From Variovorax atrisoli 110B (GTDB taxonomy: Bacteria > Pseudomonadota > Gammaproteobacteria > Burkholderiales > Burkholderiaceae_C): 64,000 nucleotides of DNA. Shown here piece by piece: positions 53,810 to 62,906 of this stretch. Below the pieces are notes generated by a model. That model was not told the origin of the DNA and made no database searches. It worked only from the letters and a program-made list of their open reading frames with translations. The stretch covers positions 1-64,000 of the forward strand of contig NZ_KB907455.1 in NCBI RefSeq assembly GCF_000382045.1, read 5' to 3'. The first letter of the stretch is position 1; each line of letters begins with the position of its first letter. The position numbers were made by a program, and so were the translations under genes.

Positions 53810-54958
53810 TCAGGTGGGGGATGCGGTGAGTGATTCGTCGGCGCCGTCGAAGCGCTCGATGGCGAAGGCGTCGATGGGCGTGTCGGTGCGGCCGTCGCGT
53901 GCGAGCTCGGCCAGCACCTCGCCGGCGGCCGGGCCGATCTGGAAGCCCGCGCCCGCGAAGCCGAAGCCATGGAAGAGGCCCGGCGTGGTGCGGCTCGGGC
54001 CCAGCACCGGTTCGCGGTCGGGCAGGTAGCCCTCGGTGCCGCCCCAGGTGCGGATGATGTGCGCGTGGCGCAGCGCGGGCAGCAGCTCGATGGCCTGCAC
54101 CGCCAGCGCGGCGATGCCCTCGCGCTCGGCGCGGGAGCGTTCGGCGTCGAGCGTGATGCCCGTGCCGCCGCCCAGCACCACGTTGCCGCGCTCGACCTGC
54201 CGGCAGTAGATGCCGCCGCCTTCCACGCCCAGGCTCCATTTCATGAAATGCGGCACCGGCTCGGTCACCGCCATCAGCGGGCTGCGGGCGTACATCGGCG
54301 GCGTCTCGCCGAACTGGCTGGCGATGGCGCCGGCCCACGCGCCCGCGCAGTTCAGCAGCACCGGCGCCTGCACCTCGAGCGCATTGCCGCTGCGCACCAT
54401 GAACATCGCGCCGTCGTGCGCCACCTCGTCGACCTTGTGGCGCTCGAAGACCTGCGCTCCGGCGCGCTGCGCCGCGAGCGCGAAGGCCGGCGACACCAGG
54501 CGCGGATTGGCCTGACCGTCTTCCGCGCAGAGCGAGCCGCCCACCGCGCGCATGCCGAGCCAAGGGCATTGCTCGCGCAGGCGCGCGCCGGAGATCAGCT
54601 CCAGGCCCAGGTCGAAGTCGCTGCTCAGCGCGCGGTAGCGTTCGAGCGAGGCCATGTCCGATTCGCTGCGCGCGATCTTGAAGTGGCCCGAGCGGATGTA
54701 TTCGCCGTCGGTGCCCAGCAGCCCGGGCAGGTTGCCCCAGATGCGGTGCGCGCGCTGCGCCAGCGGCAGCTGGCTCACCGGCCGGCCCTGGCGGCGCACG
54801 CCGCCGTAGTTCACGCCGCTGGAACGCGAGCCGCAGAGATCGCGCTCCAGCAGCACCACGCCGACGCCCATGCGGCGCAGGGCCAGCGCGGCGGAAGAGC
54901 CGACGATGCCGCCGCCGATGATGGCGACGTCGGTGCGAAGCTTCCTGATCGAGCTCAT
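53810..54958 (-). CDS. FAD-dependent amino-acid/amine oxidase subunit (DAAO family)
   Basis: This 382-residue flavoprotein has GGGIVGSSAALAL at the N-terminus and ENRHF-like residues replaced by the SoxB/HcnC-type TWGGTEGYLPDREPVLGPS near the C-terminus. The SGVNYGGVRRQGRP motif is FAD-linked. It overlaps the next subunit gene upstream by 4 bases. With the FAD/BFD and 2Fe-2S subunits it forms an HcnABC-, opine-oxidase- or D-hydroxyproline-dehydrogenase-type complex. Confidence 0.88.
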   Translation of the reverse strand: MSSIRKLRTDVAIIGGGIVGSSAALALRRMGVGVVLLERDLCGSRSSGVNYGGVRRQGRPVSQLPLAQRAHRIWGNLPGLLGTDGEYIRSGHFKIARSESDMASLERYRALSSDFDLGLELISGARLREQCPWLGMRAVGGSLCAEDGQANPRLVSPAFALAAQRAGAQVFERHKVDEVAHDGAMFMVRSGNALEVQAPVLLNCAGAWAGAIASQFGETPPMYARSPLMAVTEPVPHFMKWSLGVEGGGIYCRQVERGNVVLGGGTGITLDAERSRAEREGIAALAVQAIELLPALRHAHIIRTWGGTEGYLPDREPVLGPSRTTPGLFHGFGFAGAGFQIGPAAGEVLAELARDGRTDTPIDAFAIERFDGADESLTASPT

Positions 54959-56388
54959 GCGCCGCTCCCATCGGCCGGCACGAGCCGGATCGGGATCGGC
55001 TTGATCGGCGCCTGCCCGCGCAGTCGGCCCACCTGCTGCAGCGGCTGCCGCGTCGCGTGCGCGAGGATCTCGGCGGCCGCGGCGCCGCACATGCGCCCCT
55101 GGCAGCGGCCCATGCCGACGCGCGACAGGGCCTTCAGGCGGTTCATCTCGTCGGCGCCGGTGCTGGCGATGGTCTGGCGCAGCGTGCCGGCGGTGACGTT
55201 CTCACAGCGGCAGATCACGAGGTCGTCGCTCGCGTTCCCGGCCCAGTCCTGCGGCACCGGAAAGGCGCGCTCGAGGCCGCGGCGGAAGCCGGCGAGCCTG
55301 TCGAGCCTGCGTTCGAGTTCCGATGCGCGCGCGGTGTCGAATGCGATGCCCGCGTCCTGCAGCAGCGCCAGCGCCGCACGCTCGCCCGCCCATTCGGCCG
55401 CGTCCGCGCCCATGATGCCGGCGCCGTCGCCCGCGAGGTACACGCCCCGTACGCTGGAGCGTCCCGCCGCGTCGCGCACCGGCAGGTGCGCGCGGTGCAG
55501 CGGCGCGTAGTCGAAGCGGCAGCCGAGAAGGTCGGCGAGCTGCGTCTCGGAGCGCAGCGCGTAGCCGAAGCCCACCGCATCGCAGTCGATCGTGCGCTGC
55601 GTCTCGCCGTCGAGCCAGGCCACGCCGGTGACGCGCGCCTGAGCCTCGTCGCCGAGCACGCGCAGCGAACGCACGCCGCCATGCAGCGCAACGCCGTGCG
55701 CGCGCAGCCAGCCCACGTAGTACATGCCCTTGGCGAGCACGGCCGGCTGCGCCAGCATCGCGGGTGCGGCGGCGATCTGGTCGGCGAGGCGCGCGGTGTC
55801 GAGCACTGCGGCCACGTCCACGCCGGCCTTGGCATATTGATAAGCCACCAGGTAGAGCAGCGGCCCCGTGCCCATGAACACCACGCGGCGCCCGATGGCG
55901 CAACCCTGGTACTTGAGCGCGACCTGCGCGCCGCCCAGCGTGTAGACGCCGGGCAGCGTCCAGCCCGGCAGTGGCAGCACGCGGTCGGTGGCGCCGGTCG
56001 CGACGATCAGGTGGCTGTAGGGCACGCGGCGGTTGCTGCGCGTGGGGTTGTGCATCACGTCGAGCACCTGGTCCTGCGTGTTCCACGCGAGGCTGTCGGC
56101 ATGGTGTTCGATGCGGCCCTGCAGCGCGTCGAAGGCCGTGTGCACCGCTTCGGCGCGCTTCGACTCGAAGCCGTAGAGCGTCTGCTTGTCGCGCGCGGCC
56201 AGGCCGGGAGGAGGGCGGCGGTAGATCTGTCCGCCCGCGCGCGAGGCCTCGTCGATCACCGCCGGCTTCAGGCCGTGCGCCACCAGCGTCTGCGCGGCGC
56301 GCACGCCGGCCGGGCCTGCGCCGACGATCACGGGGCGGACTTCGCCTGTCGGTGTCGGTGTCGATGCCGCTGTCGGCGTGGCGGTCAT
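54955..56388 (-). CDS. FAD/NAD(P)-binding oxidoreductase with BFD-like [2Fe-2S] tail
   Basis: This 477-residue subunit has GAGPAGVRAAQTL near residue 24, a second dinucleotide fold (GTGPLLYLVAYQYAKAGVDV) and LAGDGAGIMGADAAEWAGE. The C-terminal BFD-like cluster has Cys pairs in VICRCENVTAGT and GRCQGRMCGAAAAE. This is the HcnB/OoxA type that passes electrons between the DAAO subunit and the small ferredoxin-like subunit. Both ends overlap neighbouring genes by 4 bases. Confidence 0.88.
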   Translation of the reverse strand: MTATPTAASTPTPTGEVRPVIVGAGPAGVRAAQTLVAHGLKPAVIDEASRAGGQIYRRPPPGLAARDKQTLYGFESKRAEAVHTAFDALQGRIEHHADSLAWNTQDQVLDVMHNPTRSNRRVPYSHLIVATGATDRVLPLPGWTLPGVYTLGGAQVALKYQGCAIGRRVVFMGTGPLLYLVAYQYAKAGVDVAAVLDTARLADQIAAAPAMLAQPAVLAKGMYYVGWLRAHGVALHGGVRSLRVLGDEAQARVTGVAWLDGETQRTIDCDAVGFGYALRSETQLADLLGCRFDYAPLHRAHLPVRDAAGRSSVRGVYLAGDGAGIMGADAAEWAGERAALALLQDAGIAFDTARASELERRLDRLAGFRRGLERAFPVPQDWAGNASDDLVICRCENVTAGTLRQTIASTGADEMNRLKALSRVGMGRCQGRMCGAAAAEILAHATRQPLQQVGRLRGQAPIKPIPIRLVPADGSGA

Positions 56389-56696
56389 GCGCCGTCCCTT
56401 CCGGTGACCAGCGCCATGCCCGGCGCGATGAAGGTCGAGCAGGCGCGAAGGCGCTCGCCTTCGTCGGTGGAGATCCAGCAGTCCTGGCAGGCGCCCATCA
56501 TGCAGAAGCCCGCGCGCGGCAGGCCGCTGAACTCGTTGCGGCGCAGCTGGCCGCACTGCGTGAGCACGGCGGTCAGCACGGTGTCGCCGGCCAGTGCGCT
56601 CGCCGGCTGGCCGTCGAGCGTGAAGGGCACCGTCGCGCGGCCGGTCTTCTCGGCCACGCGGTGGAGCAATGCGTGTGCGGTCATGGTCGTCTTCAT
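56385..56696 (-). CDS. Small (2Fe-2S)-binding subunit (HcnA-like)
   Basis: This 103-residue protein has a [2Fe-2S] motif, Cys-x4-Cys-x2-Cys then a distant Cys (GFCMMGACQDCWIS ... LRACST). It is the gamma-type subunit of the three-part oxidase. Its ATG directly abuts the permease stop and its own stop overlaps the next start, so subunits should be made in balance. Confidence 0.88.
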   Translation of the reverse strand: MKTTMTAHALLHRVAEKTGRATVPFTLDGQPASALAGDTVLTAVLTQCGQLRRNEFSGLPRAGFCMMGACQDCWISTDEGERLRACSTFIAPGMALVTGRDGA

Positions 56697-57491
56697 CTAT
56701 CTGCGCCCCACCAGCACGCGGTCGAGCCCGTACACGCGGTCGAGCAGCACCATCGCGAAGGCCGTCACCGCCACCATCAGCGCCGACACCGCGGCCATCA
56801 GCGGATCGATGGATTCGGTCGCGTACATGTACATGCGCACCGGCAGCGTGACCGTGCTCGGCGAGGTGACGAAGATCGACATCGTCACTTCGTCGAAGCT
56901 GTTGATGAACGACAGCATCCAGCCGCCCGTCACGCCCGGCAGGATCATCGGCAGCGTGATGCGGCGGAACACCTTGGCCTGGCTCGCGCCCAGCGAGAGC
57001 GCGGCCTGCTCGGCGCTTCGGTCGAAGCCCACCAGCGCCGCCACCACCAGCCGCAGCGTGTAGGGCGTGACGATGAGCGCGTGCGCCAGCACCAGCCAGC
57101 CGAAGCTGCCCGCGCCGCCCACCAGCGAGAACAGACGCAGCAGCGCCACGCCCAGCACCAGGTGCGGAACGATCAGCGGCGAGAGGAACAGGCCGTTGAG
57201 GAAGTCGCGCCCCGGAAACTCGTAGCGCGTGATCGCCATGCCGGCCGGCACCGCGAGCAGCGTCGCGATGGTGGCCGAGCTCAGCGCGAGCCACAGGCTG
57301 TTCCAGAACGACTGCATGAAGTCGGGGTGCGCGAACACCGCCTCGAACCAGCGCAGCGAGAAATGCGTGGTCGGGATGGTCAGCGTGTTCTCGGGCGTGA
57401 ACGCCACCACGCACACCACCACCAGCGGTGCCAGCATGAAGACGATGACGAGGGCGTTGAACGCGAGGGCGATGGGACCGTTCCTGTTCAT
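56697..57491 (-). CDS. ABC transporter permease (PotC-like)
   Basis: This 264-residue permease has about six membrane segments and the coupling loop AALSLGASQAKVFRRITLPM. The last helix is followed by a short basic tail (RVYGLDRVLVGRR). Together with the 286-aa permease it makes the channel of a polyamine/opine-type importer. Repeat A13 abuts its start codon. Confidence 0.92.
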   Translation of the reverse strand: MNRNGPIALAFNALVIVFMLAPLVVVCVVAFTPENTLTIPTTHFSLRWFEAVFAHPDFMQSFWNSLWLALSSATIATLLAVPAGMAITRYEFPGRDFLNGLFLSPLIVPHLVLGVALLRLFSLVGGAGSFGWLVLAHALIVTPYTLRLVVAALVGFDRSAEQAALSLGASQAKVFRRITLPMILPGVTGGWMLSFINSFDEVTMSIFVTSPSTVTLPVRMYMYATESIDPLMAAVSALMVAVTAFAMVLLDRVYGLDRVLVGRR

Positions 57492-57492
57492 G

Positions 57493-57573
57493 GTGCCTCC
57501 CGCCGGACCGTCCCAAGGGAGGCACGCGCCCCCTCGGGAGGCAGCGAATACACGAAGTGATGGAGCGTGGGGG
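57493..57573 (-). repeat. Stop-adjacent repeat, divergent copy A13
   Basis: It starts 7 bases after the first permease stop, in sense. The 5' half matches the family (CACTTCGTG hairpin, CCTCCCGAGGG-like hairpin), but hairpin 3 has wholly different arms, GTGCCTCCC (57493-57501) with GGGAGGCAC (57517-57525). It ends 1 base from the next start codon. Confidence 0.75.
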
Positions 57574-57579
57574 TCATGT

Positions 57580-58440
57580 TCATCCCAGCGCTTTCTTGTA
57601 GCGGCCTTCGACCAGCCTGTTGTAGCTGAGCATCACCGCAAGATTGGCGACGAGCAGCACCAGCGCCACCGCCGCCCCCAGCGGCCAGTTGAGCTCGCTG
57701 AGGTATTCGTCGTAGACGATGGTCGCGACCATCTTCAGCCGTCGTCCGCCCAGCAGCCCCGGAATGGCGAAGGAGCTCGCCGCCAGCCCGAAGACGATCA
57801 GGCTGCCCGAGAGAATGCCGGGCATCACCTGCGGCAGCACGATGCGCCGCAGCGTGGTGAAGGGCGTGGCGTTGAGCGAGAGGGCGGCGTTCTCCACGCC
57901 GGGGTCGAGCTTCTGCAGCGATGTCCACACCGGGATCACCATGAAGGGCAGCATCACGTGGACCAGCGCGATGACCACCGCCGCGTTGGTGTAGAGGATC
58001 TTCACCGGCCCGATGCCCACGAGCTGCAGCAGCGCGTTCACCGCGCCCTCGGGGCCCAGCAGCATGCTCCAGCCGAAGGCCCGCACCACCACCGACACCA
58101 GCAGCGGCGCGAGCACCACCAGCAGCAGCGCCGAGCGCCACGGGTTGCGCATGCGGCTGAGCACGTAGGCCTCGGGTGCGCCGATCAGCACGCAGATCAG
58201 CGTGACCAGCGCCGAGACCCAGAAGGTGCGCCAGAAGATGCCGAGGTAGTAGGAGTCGGAGAACACCAGCGCGTAGTGCGCGAGCGTGAACTCGCCCGTC
58301 TTCGGTCCGGTGGCCGGGTCGTAGGCGTTGAACGACAGCACCGCGGTGAGCCCCAGCGGCACCACCAGCAGCACCGTGAACAGCAGCAGCGCGGGGCCGG
58401 AGAGCCACCAGGGCGTGGCCTTGCTCTTCGAGGTGCTCAT
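57580..58440 (-). CDS. ABC transporter permease (PotB-like)
   Basis: This 286-residue permease has six membrane segments and the coupling loop ENAALSLNATPFTTLRRIVL (about residues 179-198). It starts within the ATPase stop (4-base overlap), so the two are translationally coupled. An N-terminal basic tail (MSTSKSKATPWW) precedes helix 1. Confidence 0.92.
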   Translation of the reverse strand: MSTSKSKATPWWLSGPALLLFTVLLVVPLGLTAVLSFNAYDPATGPKTGEFTLAHYALVFSDSYYLGIFWRTFWVSALVTLICVLIGAPEAYVLSRMRNPWRSALLLVVLAPLLVSVVVRAFGWSMLLGPEGAVNALLQLVGIGPVKILYTNAAVVIALVHVMLPFMVIPVWTSLQKLDPGVENAALSLNATPFTTLRRIVLPQVMPGILSGSLIVFGLAASSFAIPGLLGGRRLKMVATIVYDEYLSELNWPLGAAVALVLLVANLAVMLSYNRLVEGRYKKALG

Positions 58441-59510
58441 GCCGCGACAGCCTTCTCATTGGCCGGCAGCAGCCGCATGCAGTGCGCCGGCCAGTCGATG
58501 CCGGTGCGGCTGCCTTCCGCGAGCGCCTCGCGTCCGTCGTTGGGGCTCAGCACCATGAGCTCGCCGACCGAAGTCGCCACGCGGTAGAGCCACTGGCTGC
58601 CGAGGAAGAAGCGCTCCAGCACCTCGCCGTCGATGCGGCCCCGGCCCGGCGCCACCAGCTGCAGCTTCTCGGGCCGCACGCTCAGCAGCGCGCCCGCGTT
58701 CACGTCGAAGCCGGTGTCGTCCACGTCGAGCGAGAGCGCGCCCACCTCCACGCAGGTGCGCCCGGGGCCGCTGCCGGACACGCGGCAGTCCAGCAGGTTG
58801 GCCTTGCCGACGAAGGTGGAGATGAAGCGCGTGCCCGGATGCTCGTACACGCGCTGCGGATGGTCGATCTGCGTGGCGCGGCCGCCTTCCATCACCACCA
58901 CGCGGTCGCTGATCGACATGGCCTCGCTCTGGTCGTGCGTGACCATCACCGTGGTGGTGCCGACCTTGCGCTGGATCTGGCGCAGCTCGAACTGCATCTC
59001 CTCGCGCAGCTTGGCGTCGAGGTTGGACAGCGGCTCGTCCAGCAGCAGCACCGGCGGCTCGATCACCAGCGCGCGCGCCAGCGCCACCCGCTGCCGCTGG
59101 CCGCCCGAAAGCTCGCGCGGGTAGCGCGCGGCGTGCTGCTCGAGATGCACCAGCGCCAGCGCCTGCTTCACGCGCTCGGTGCGCTCGGCCTTCGGCATCT
59201 TGCGCATCTCGAGGCCGAAGCTCACGTTGTCGGCCACCGTCATGTGCGGGAAGAGGGCATAGGTCTGGAACACGATGCCCAGCCCGCGCGTGTTGGCCTT
59301 GGCGTGCGTGATGTCCTTGCCCGCGAGCTCGATGCGACCGCCGCTCACTGCCTCGAAGCCCGCGATCATCTGGAGCGTGGTCGTCTTGCCGCAGCCCGAG
59401 GGCCCGAGCAGCGAGACGAACTCGCCCTTCTCCACCGAGAGATTCATGTCCGCCACCGCGCGGGTGGCGCCATAGAACTTGGTCACGTCGGTGAGCCGCA
59501 GGAATGACAT
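58437..59510 (-). CDS. ABC transporter ATP-binding protein (PotA-like)
   Basis: This 357-residue ATPase has Walker A GPSGCGKTT, a Q-loop in VFQTYALFPHMTV, signature LSGGQRQRVALARAL, Walker B LLLDEPLSNLDA and the switch His TVMVTHDQSEAM. The C-terminal TOBE domain spans about 250-357. It is the first gene of the importer/oxidase operon, divergent from the IclR gene. Confidence 0.93.
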   Translation of the reverse strand: MSFLRLTDVTKFYGATRAVADMNLSVEKGEFVSLLGPSGCGKTTTLQMIAGFEAVSGGRIELAGKDITHAKANTRGLGIVFQTYALFPHMTVADNVSFGLEMRKMPKAERTERVKQALALVHLEQHAARYPRELSGGQRQRVALARALVIEPPVLLLDEPLSNLDAKLREEMQFELRQIQRKVGTTTVMVTHDQSEAMSISDRVVVMEGGRATQIDHPQRVYEHPGTRFISTFVGKANLLDCRVSGSGPGRTCVEVGALSLDVDDTGFDVNAGALLSVRPEKLQLVAPGRGRIDGEVLERFFLGSQWLYRVATSVGELMVLSPNDGREALAEGSRTGIDWPAHCMRLLPANEKAVAA

Positions 59511-59636
59511 GGAACGGGCCTTTCTTCGGGGGCGAAAAGATGGCTCCGGGCACCTTGCTTCGACTTGGTGCGGGCCATGGACAGCTTGCTGTCCTTAATT
59601 CACTCTATTGCAACGATTGCGCCAGATCGCCTCGGG

Positions 59637-59685
59637 TATTCCATTAATCAGAATCTTTCTTCAATTTATTCCGTTCAATGGAATA
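59637..59685. promoter_or_regulatory. TATTCCATT/AATGGAATA dyads, likely IclR operator
   Basis: TATTCCATT (59637-59645) and AATGGAATA (59677-59685) are perfect 9-bp inverted copies 31 bases apart. A third, one-mismatch box (ATTCCGTT, about 59668-59675) faces the second with a 1-base spacer. The region is AT-rich and lies between the divergent potA-like and IclR genes. Confidence 0.55.
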
Positions 59686-59727
59686 TCATGGCTTCGATCG
59701 ATGAATCGAATTCCGCAGGAGGAAGGT

Positions 59728-60618
59728 ATGGAGAGCTCTTCGGCGAACACCCCGGCCGGTGCAGGGGCGGCAGCGGCGGCCAGCGGGGGCGTGCCGCGCG
59801 TCTTTTCGGTGATCCGCGCACTCGGCGCGGTGCAGGCCGAGGGCGGCCGCGTGACCCAGATCGCACGTTCCGTGGGCCTCACGCAGGCCACCACGCACCG
59901 GCTGCTGCAGTCGCTCATGGCCGAAGGCATGGTCGAGCAGGACGAGCGCAGCAAGCTCTACCGCCTGAGCATCGATTTCTTCGCGCTCGCCGCCAGCGCA
60001 GGCAATCCCGGCGACCTGCGCTCCATCTGCCGGCCCGTGCTGCTGCGCCTGTGCGCGAGCCTCGGCGACAGCATCTTCCTTCTTGCGCGCAGCGGCTTCG
60101 ACGCCGTGTGCCTCGACAGGAGCGAAGGGCCCTTTCCCATCCGCTCCTTCACCGGCGATATCGGCGGGCGCATCGCGCTGGGCGTGGGGCAGGGCGCGCT
60201 GGCGATCCTGGCCTTCCTGCCCGAGGCCGAGCGCGAGGAGGTGATCCGCTTCAACCTTTCGCGGGTGCGCGAGTACGGCGTGTACGACGAGGTCTACCTG
60301 CGCACCGAGATCGAGCGCGTGCGCCAGGCGGGCTACGCAGGCCGCAACACCGGCCTGCTCGAAGGCATGGCCGGCGTGGCCGTGCCCATCCTCGACCGCG
60401 AAGGCCGCGCGGTGGCCGCGCTGAGCGTGGGCACCATCGCCGACCGGCTCAACGCCGACCGCATGCCGACCGTGGTCGAGCTGCTGAAACGCGAGGCGGC
60501 GGCGATCGGGCCGAGGATCAATCCCTTCGATGCGACCCTGAGGCGGCCGGCGCAGAGCCTGGCGAGCTCGCCGGCGGGGCAGAAGATTCCGCTGCCCGAG
60601 GCCTCGCGGCCGGACTGA
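59728..60618 (+). CDS. IclR-family transcriptional regulator
   Basis: This 296-residue regulator has an Ala-rich tail (1-24), a winged helix (VFSVIRALGAVQAEGGRVTQ; ARSVGLTQATTHRLLQSLMA) and an IclR effector domain (FPIRSFTGDIGGRIALGVGQ; GMAGVAVPILDREGRAVAAL). The start is well set by the AGGAGG ribosome site. It probably governs the divergent importer/oxidase operon. Confidence 0.9.
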   Translation: MESSSANTPAGAGAAAAASGGVPRVFSVIRALGAVQAEGGRVTQIARSVGLTQATTHRLLQSLMAEGMVEQDERSKLYRLSIDFFALAASAGNPGDLRSICRPVLLRLCASLGDSIFLLARSGFDAVCLDRSEGPFPIRSFTGDIGGRIALGVGQGALAILAFLPEAEREEVIRFNLSRVREYGVYDEVYLRTEIERVRQAGYAGRNTGLLEGMAGVAVPILDREGRAVAALSVGTIADRLNADRMPTVVELLKREAAAIGPRINPFDATLRRPAQSLASSPAGQKIPLPEASRPD

Positions 60619-60632
60619 GCAGGGAGGCGACC

Positions 60633-61052
60633 ATGAACAACCCCTCGATCCTCTACCCCGTCTTCGCCCTCGCGGCCCTCACCGGCATGGTGCTGCTGCT
60701 GATCCCCTTCACGCGCGTGCGTGCCTTGCTGCGCCGCGAAGTCCGCACGGCCGACTTCAGGCTGGGCGAGTCGGCGGCGGTGCCGGACGCGGTGCGCATC
60801 CCCAACCGCAACTACATGAACCTGCTGGAGCTGCCGGTGCTGTTCTATGTGGTGTGCCTGCTCTTCTACGTGGCGGTGCAGCCGACGCCCGCGGCGGTGT
60901 GGCTGGCCTGGGCCTACGTGGGGCTGCGGGCGGCGCACACCGCGGTGCACCTGACCTACAACCACGTGCTGCACCGGCTGGGCGTGTTCGCGGCGAGCAA
61001 CGTGGTGCTGGTGGCGCTGTGGGTCCTGGCGGCAGCCAGGTTGGTGCGCTAG
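60633..61052 (+). CDS. MAPEG-family membrane protein
   Basis: This 139-residue protein has four hydrophobic helices and the MAPEG motif region VRIPNRNYMNLLELPVLFYV with NYxNxxExP-like spacing. The family includes glutathione-dependent membrane enzymes, but many bacterial members are of unknown role. It lies 14 bases after the IclR stop with a GGGAGG ribosome site. Confidence 0.85.
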   Translation: MNNPSILYPVFALAALTGMVLLLIPFTRVRALLRREVRTADFRLGESAAVPDAVRIPNRNYMNLLELPVLFYVVCLLFYVAVQPTPAAVWLAWAYVGLRAAHTAVHLTYNHVLHRLGVFAASNVVLVALWVLAAARLVR

Positions 61053-61111
61053 GCGCACGTCAAAAGGCTGAGGTCCTTCCTGAAACGCACCAGATCCTTC
61101 GATATTTTCAT

Positions 61112-61139
61112 TTGGCGATCGGGTTCGATTCGCTGATAT
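61112..61139 (+). promoter_or_regulatory. Possible sigma-70 promoter for ALDH gene
   Basis: TTGGCG (61112-61117) and TGATAT (61134-61139) are separated by 16 bases, in an AT-richer gap 60 bases before the dehydrogenase ATG. Confidence 0.35.
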
Positions 61140-61200
61140 TGGGCGGACTAGGCCTCTCGCCGCCTTCCCGTCTTTCCCTTCATCTGTCCCCGGAGCGCTC

Positions 61201-62739
61201 ATGTCCGAAGCCCAAACCTCCCTTCCCGTCGCCACCGAAGTCGCGCAGCTGCTGCAACGCCTGGGCGTGCCCCGCTCGGCCCACACCGGCGGCGAGCTGA
61301 CGGTGCGTTCGCCCGTCAGCGGCGAGGTGGTGGCGCAGGTGCCGCAGACCTCGCCGGCCGAGGCCACGGCAGTCATCGGCCGCGCGCACGAGGCCTTCAA
61401 GGCCTGGCGCAACGTGCCGGCGCCGCGCCGCGGCGAGCTGGTGCGCCTGCTGGGCGAGGAACTGCGCGCCGCCAAGGCCGACCTGGGCCGCCTCGTCACG
61501 CTGGAGGCCGGCAAGATTCCGTCCGAAGGCGCAGGCGAGGTGCAGGAGATGATCGACATCTGCGACTTCGCGGTCGGACTCTCGCGCCAGATCTACGGCC
61601 TCACGCTGGCCACCGAGCGTGCCGAGCACCGCATGATGGAAACCTGGCATCCGCTGGGCGTGTGCGGCGTGATCTCGGCCTTCAACTTCCCGGTGGCCGT
61701 GTGGTCGTGGAACGCGGCGCTGGCGCTGGTGTGCGGCGACCCGGTGGTGTGGAAGCCCTCCGAGAAGACGCCGCTGACCGCGCTGGCCGTGCATGCCATC
61801 GCGCAGCGCGCCCTCGAACGCTTCGGCGACGCGCCCGAAGGCCTGCTGGGCCTGCTGCTGGGCCAGCGCGACATCGGCGAGGTGCTGGTGGACGACCACC
61901 GCGTGCCCGTTCTGTCGGCCACCGGCTCGACCGCCATGGGCCGCCAGGTGGGCCCGAAGCTGGCCGCGCGCTTCGCACGTGCCATCCTCGAACTCGGCGG
62001 CAACAACGCCGCCATCGTCACGCCCTCGGCCGACCTCGACCTCGCGCTGCGCGGCATCGCCTTCGCCGCGATGGGCACGGCCGGCCAGCGCTGCACGACG
62101 CTGCGCCGCCTGTTCGTGCACGAGAGCGTGTACGACCAGCTGGTGCCCAAGCTCGCCAAGGTCTACGGCAACGTGCAGGTGGGCGATCCGCGCGCGGCCG
62201 GCACGCTGGTCGGTCCGCTGATCGACCGCGCGGCCTTCGACGGCATGCAGAAGGCGCTCTCCGAAAGTCGCGAGATCGGCGCCAAGGTGCACGGCGGCCA
62301 GCGCGTGGAGGGCATCGGCACGAGCGACGCCTACTACGTGCGCCCCGCGCTGGTGGAGCTGAAGTCGCACGAGGGCCCGGTGCTGCGCGAGACCTTCGCG
62401 CCCATCCTCTATGTGGTGCGCTACAGCTCGCTCGACGAGGCCATCGAGCAGCACAACGCGGTGGGCGCGGGCCTGTCGTCGTCGATCTTCACGCTGAACA
62501 TGCGCGAGGCCGAGCGCTTCATGTCGAGCTCGGGCTCCGACTGCGGCATCGCCAACGTCAACATCGGCCCGAGCGGCGCCGAGATCGGCGGTGCCTTCGG
62601 CGGCGAGAAGGAGACCGGCGGCGGCCGCGAGGCGGGCTCCGACAGCTGGAAGGCGTACATGCGCCGCGCCACCAACACCATCAACTACTCGACCGCGCTG
62701 CCGCTCGCGCAGGGCGTGACCTTCGACATCGGGGACTGA
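61201..62739 (+). CDS. ALDH7-type aldehyde dehydrogenase (AmaB / piperideine-6-carboxylate dehydrogenase-like)
   Basis: This 512-residue enzyme has Glu264 (ILELGGNNAA) and Cys298 (GTAGQRCTTLRRLF). The TAGQRCTT and NIGPSGAEIGGAFGGEKETG motifs mark the ALDH7 (alpha-aminoadipic-semialdehyde) branch used in lysine and pipecolate breakdown. It is followed by an amino-acid binding protein and an aminotransferase, which fits lysine-type catabolism. Confidence 0.88.
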   Translation: MSEAQTSLPVATEVAQLLQRLGVPRSAHTGGELTVRSPVSGEVVAQVPQTSPAEATAVIGRAHEAFKAWRNVPAPRRGELVRLLGEELRAAKADLGRLVTLEAGKIPSEGAGEVQEMIDICDFAVGLSRQIYGLTLATERAEHRMMETWHPLGVCGVISAFNFPVAVWSWNAALALVCGDPVVWKPSEKTPLTALAVHAIAQRALERFGDAPEGLLGLLLGQRDIGEVLVDDHRVPVLSATGSTAMGRQVGPKLAARFARAILELGGNNAAIVTPSADLDLALRGIAFAAMGTAGQRCTTLRRLFVHESVYDQLVPKLAKVYGNVQVGDPRAAGTLVGPLIDRAAFDGMQKALSESREIGAKVHGGQRVEGIGTSDAYYVRPALVELKSHEGPVLRETFAPILYVVRYSSLDEAIEQHNAVGAGLSSSIFTLNMREAERFMSSSGSDCGIANVNIGPSGAEIGGAFGGEKETGGGREAGSDSWKAYMRRATNTINYSTALPLAQGVTFDIGD

Positions 62740-62744
62740 GTCTC

Positions 62745-62833
62745 TCCCCAGGCTTCGCGCACTGCGTGTCGCTACGCCAACCCCCTCAGCGGGGGCGACA
62801 TCGGCGGCCCGGCAAGGCCGGTTCCGCGATGTC
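62745..62833 (+). repeat. Stop-adjacent three-hairpin repeat, copy A14
   Basis: It starts 6 bases after the dehydrogenase stop and ends 74 bases before the next ATG. The outer arm is ACATC/GATGT, differing from ACACC/GGTGT on both sides. Confidence 0.85.
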
Positions 62834-62906
62834 CCGCGAAAGGGCCGTGCGAGGCCAGGACGGCCTTCGCCTCCCCGTCAAAAACAACCATCAGGAGACA
62901 GAGCAC

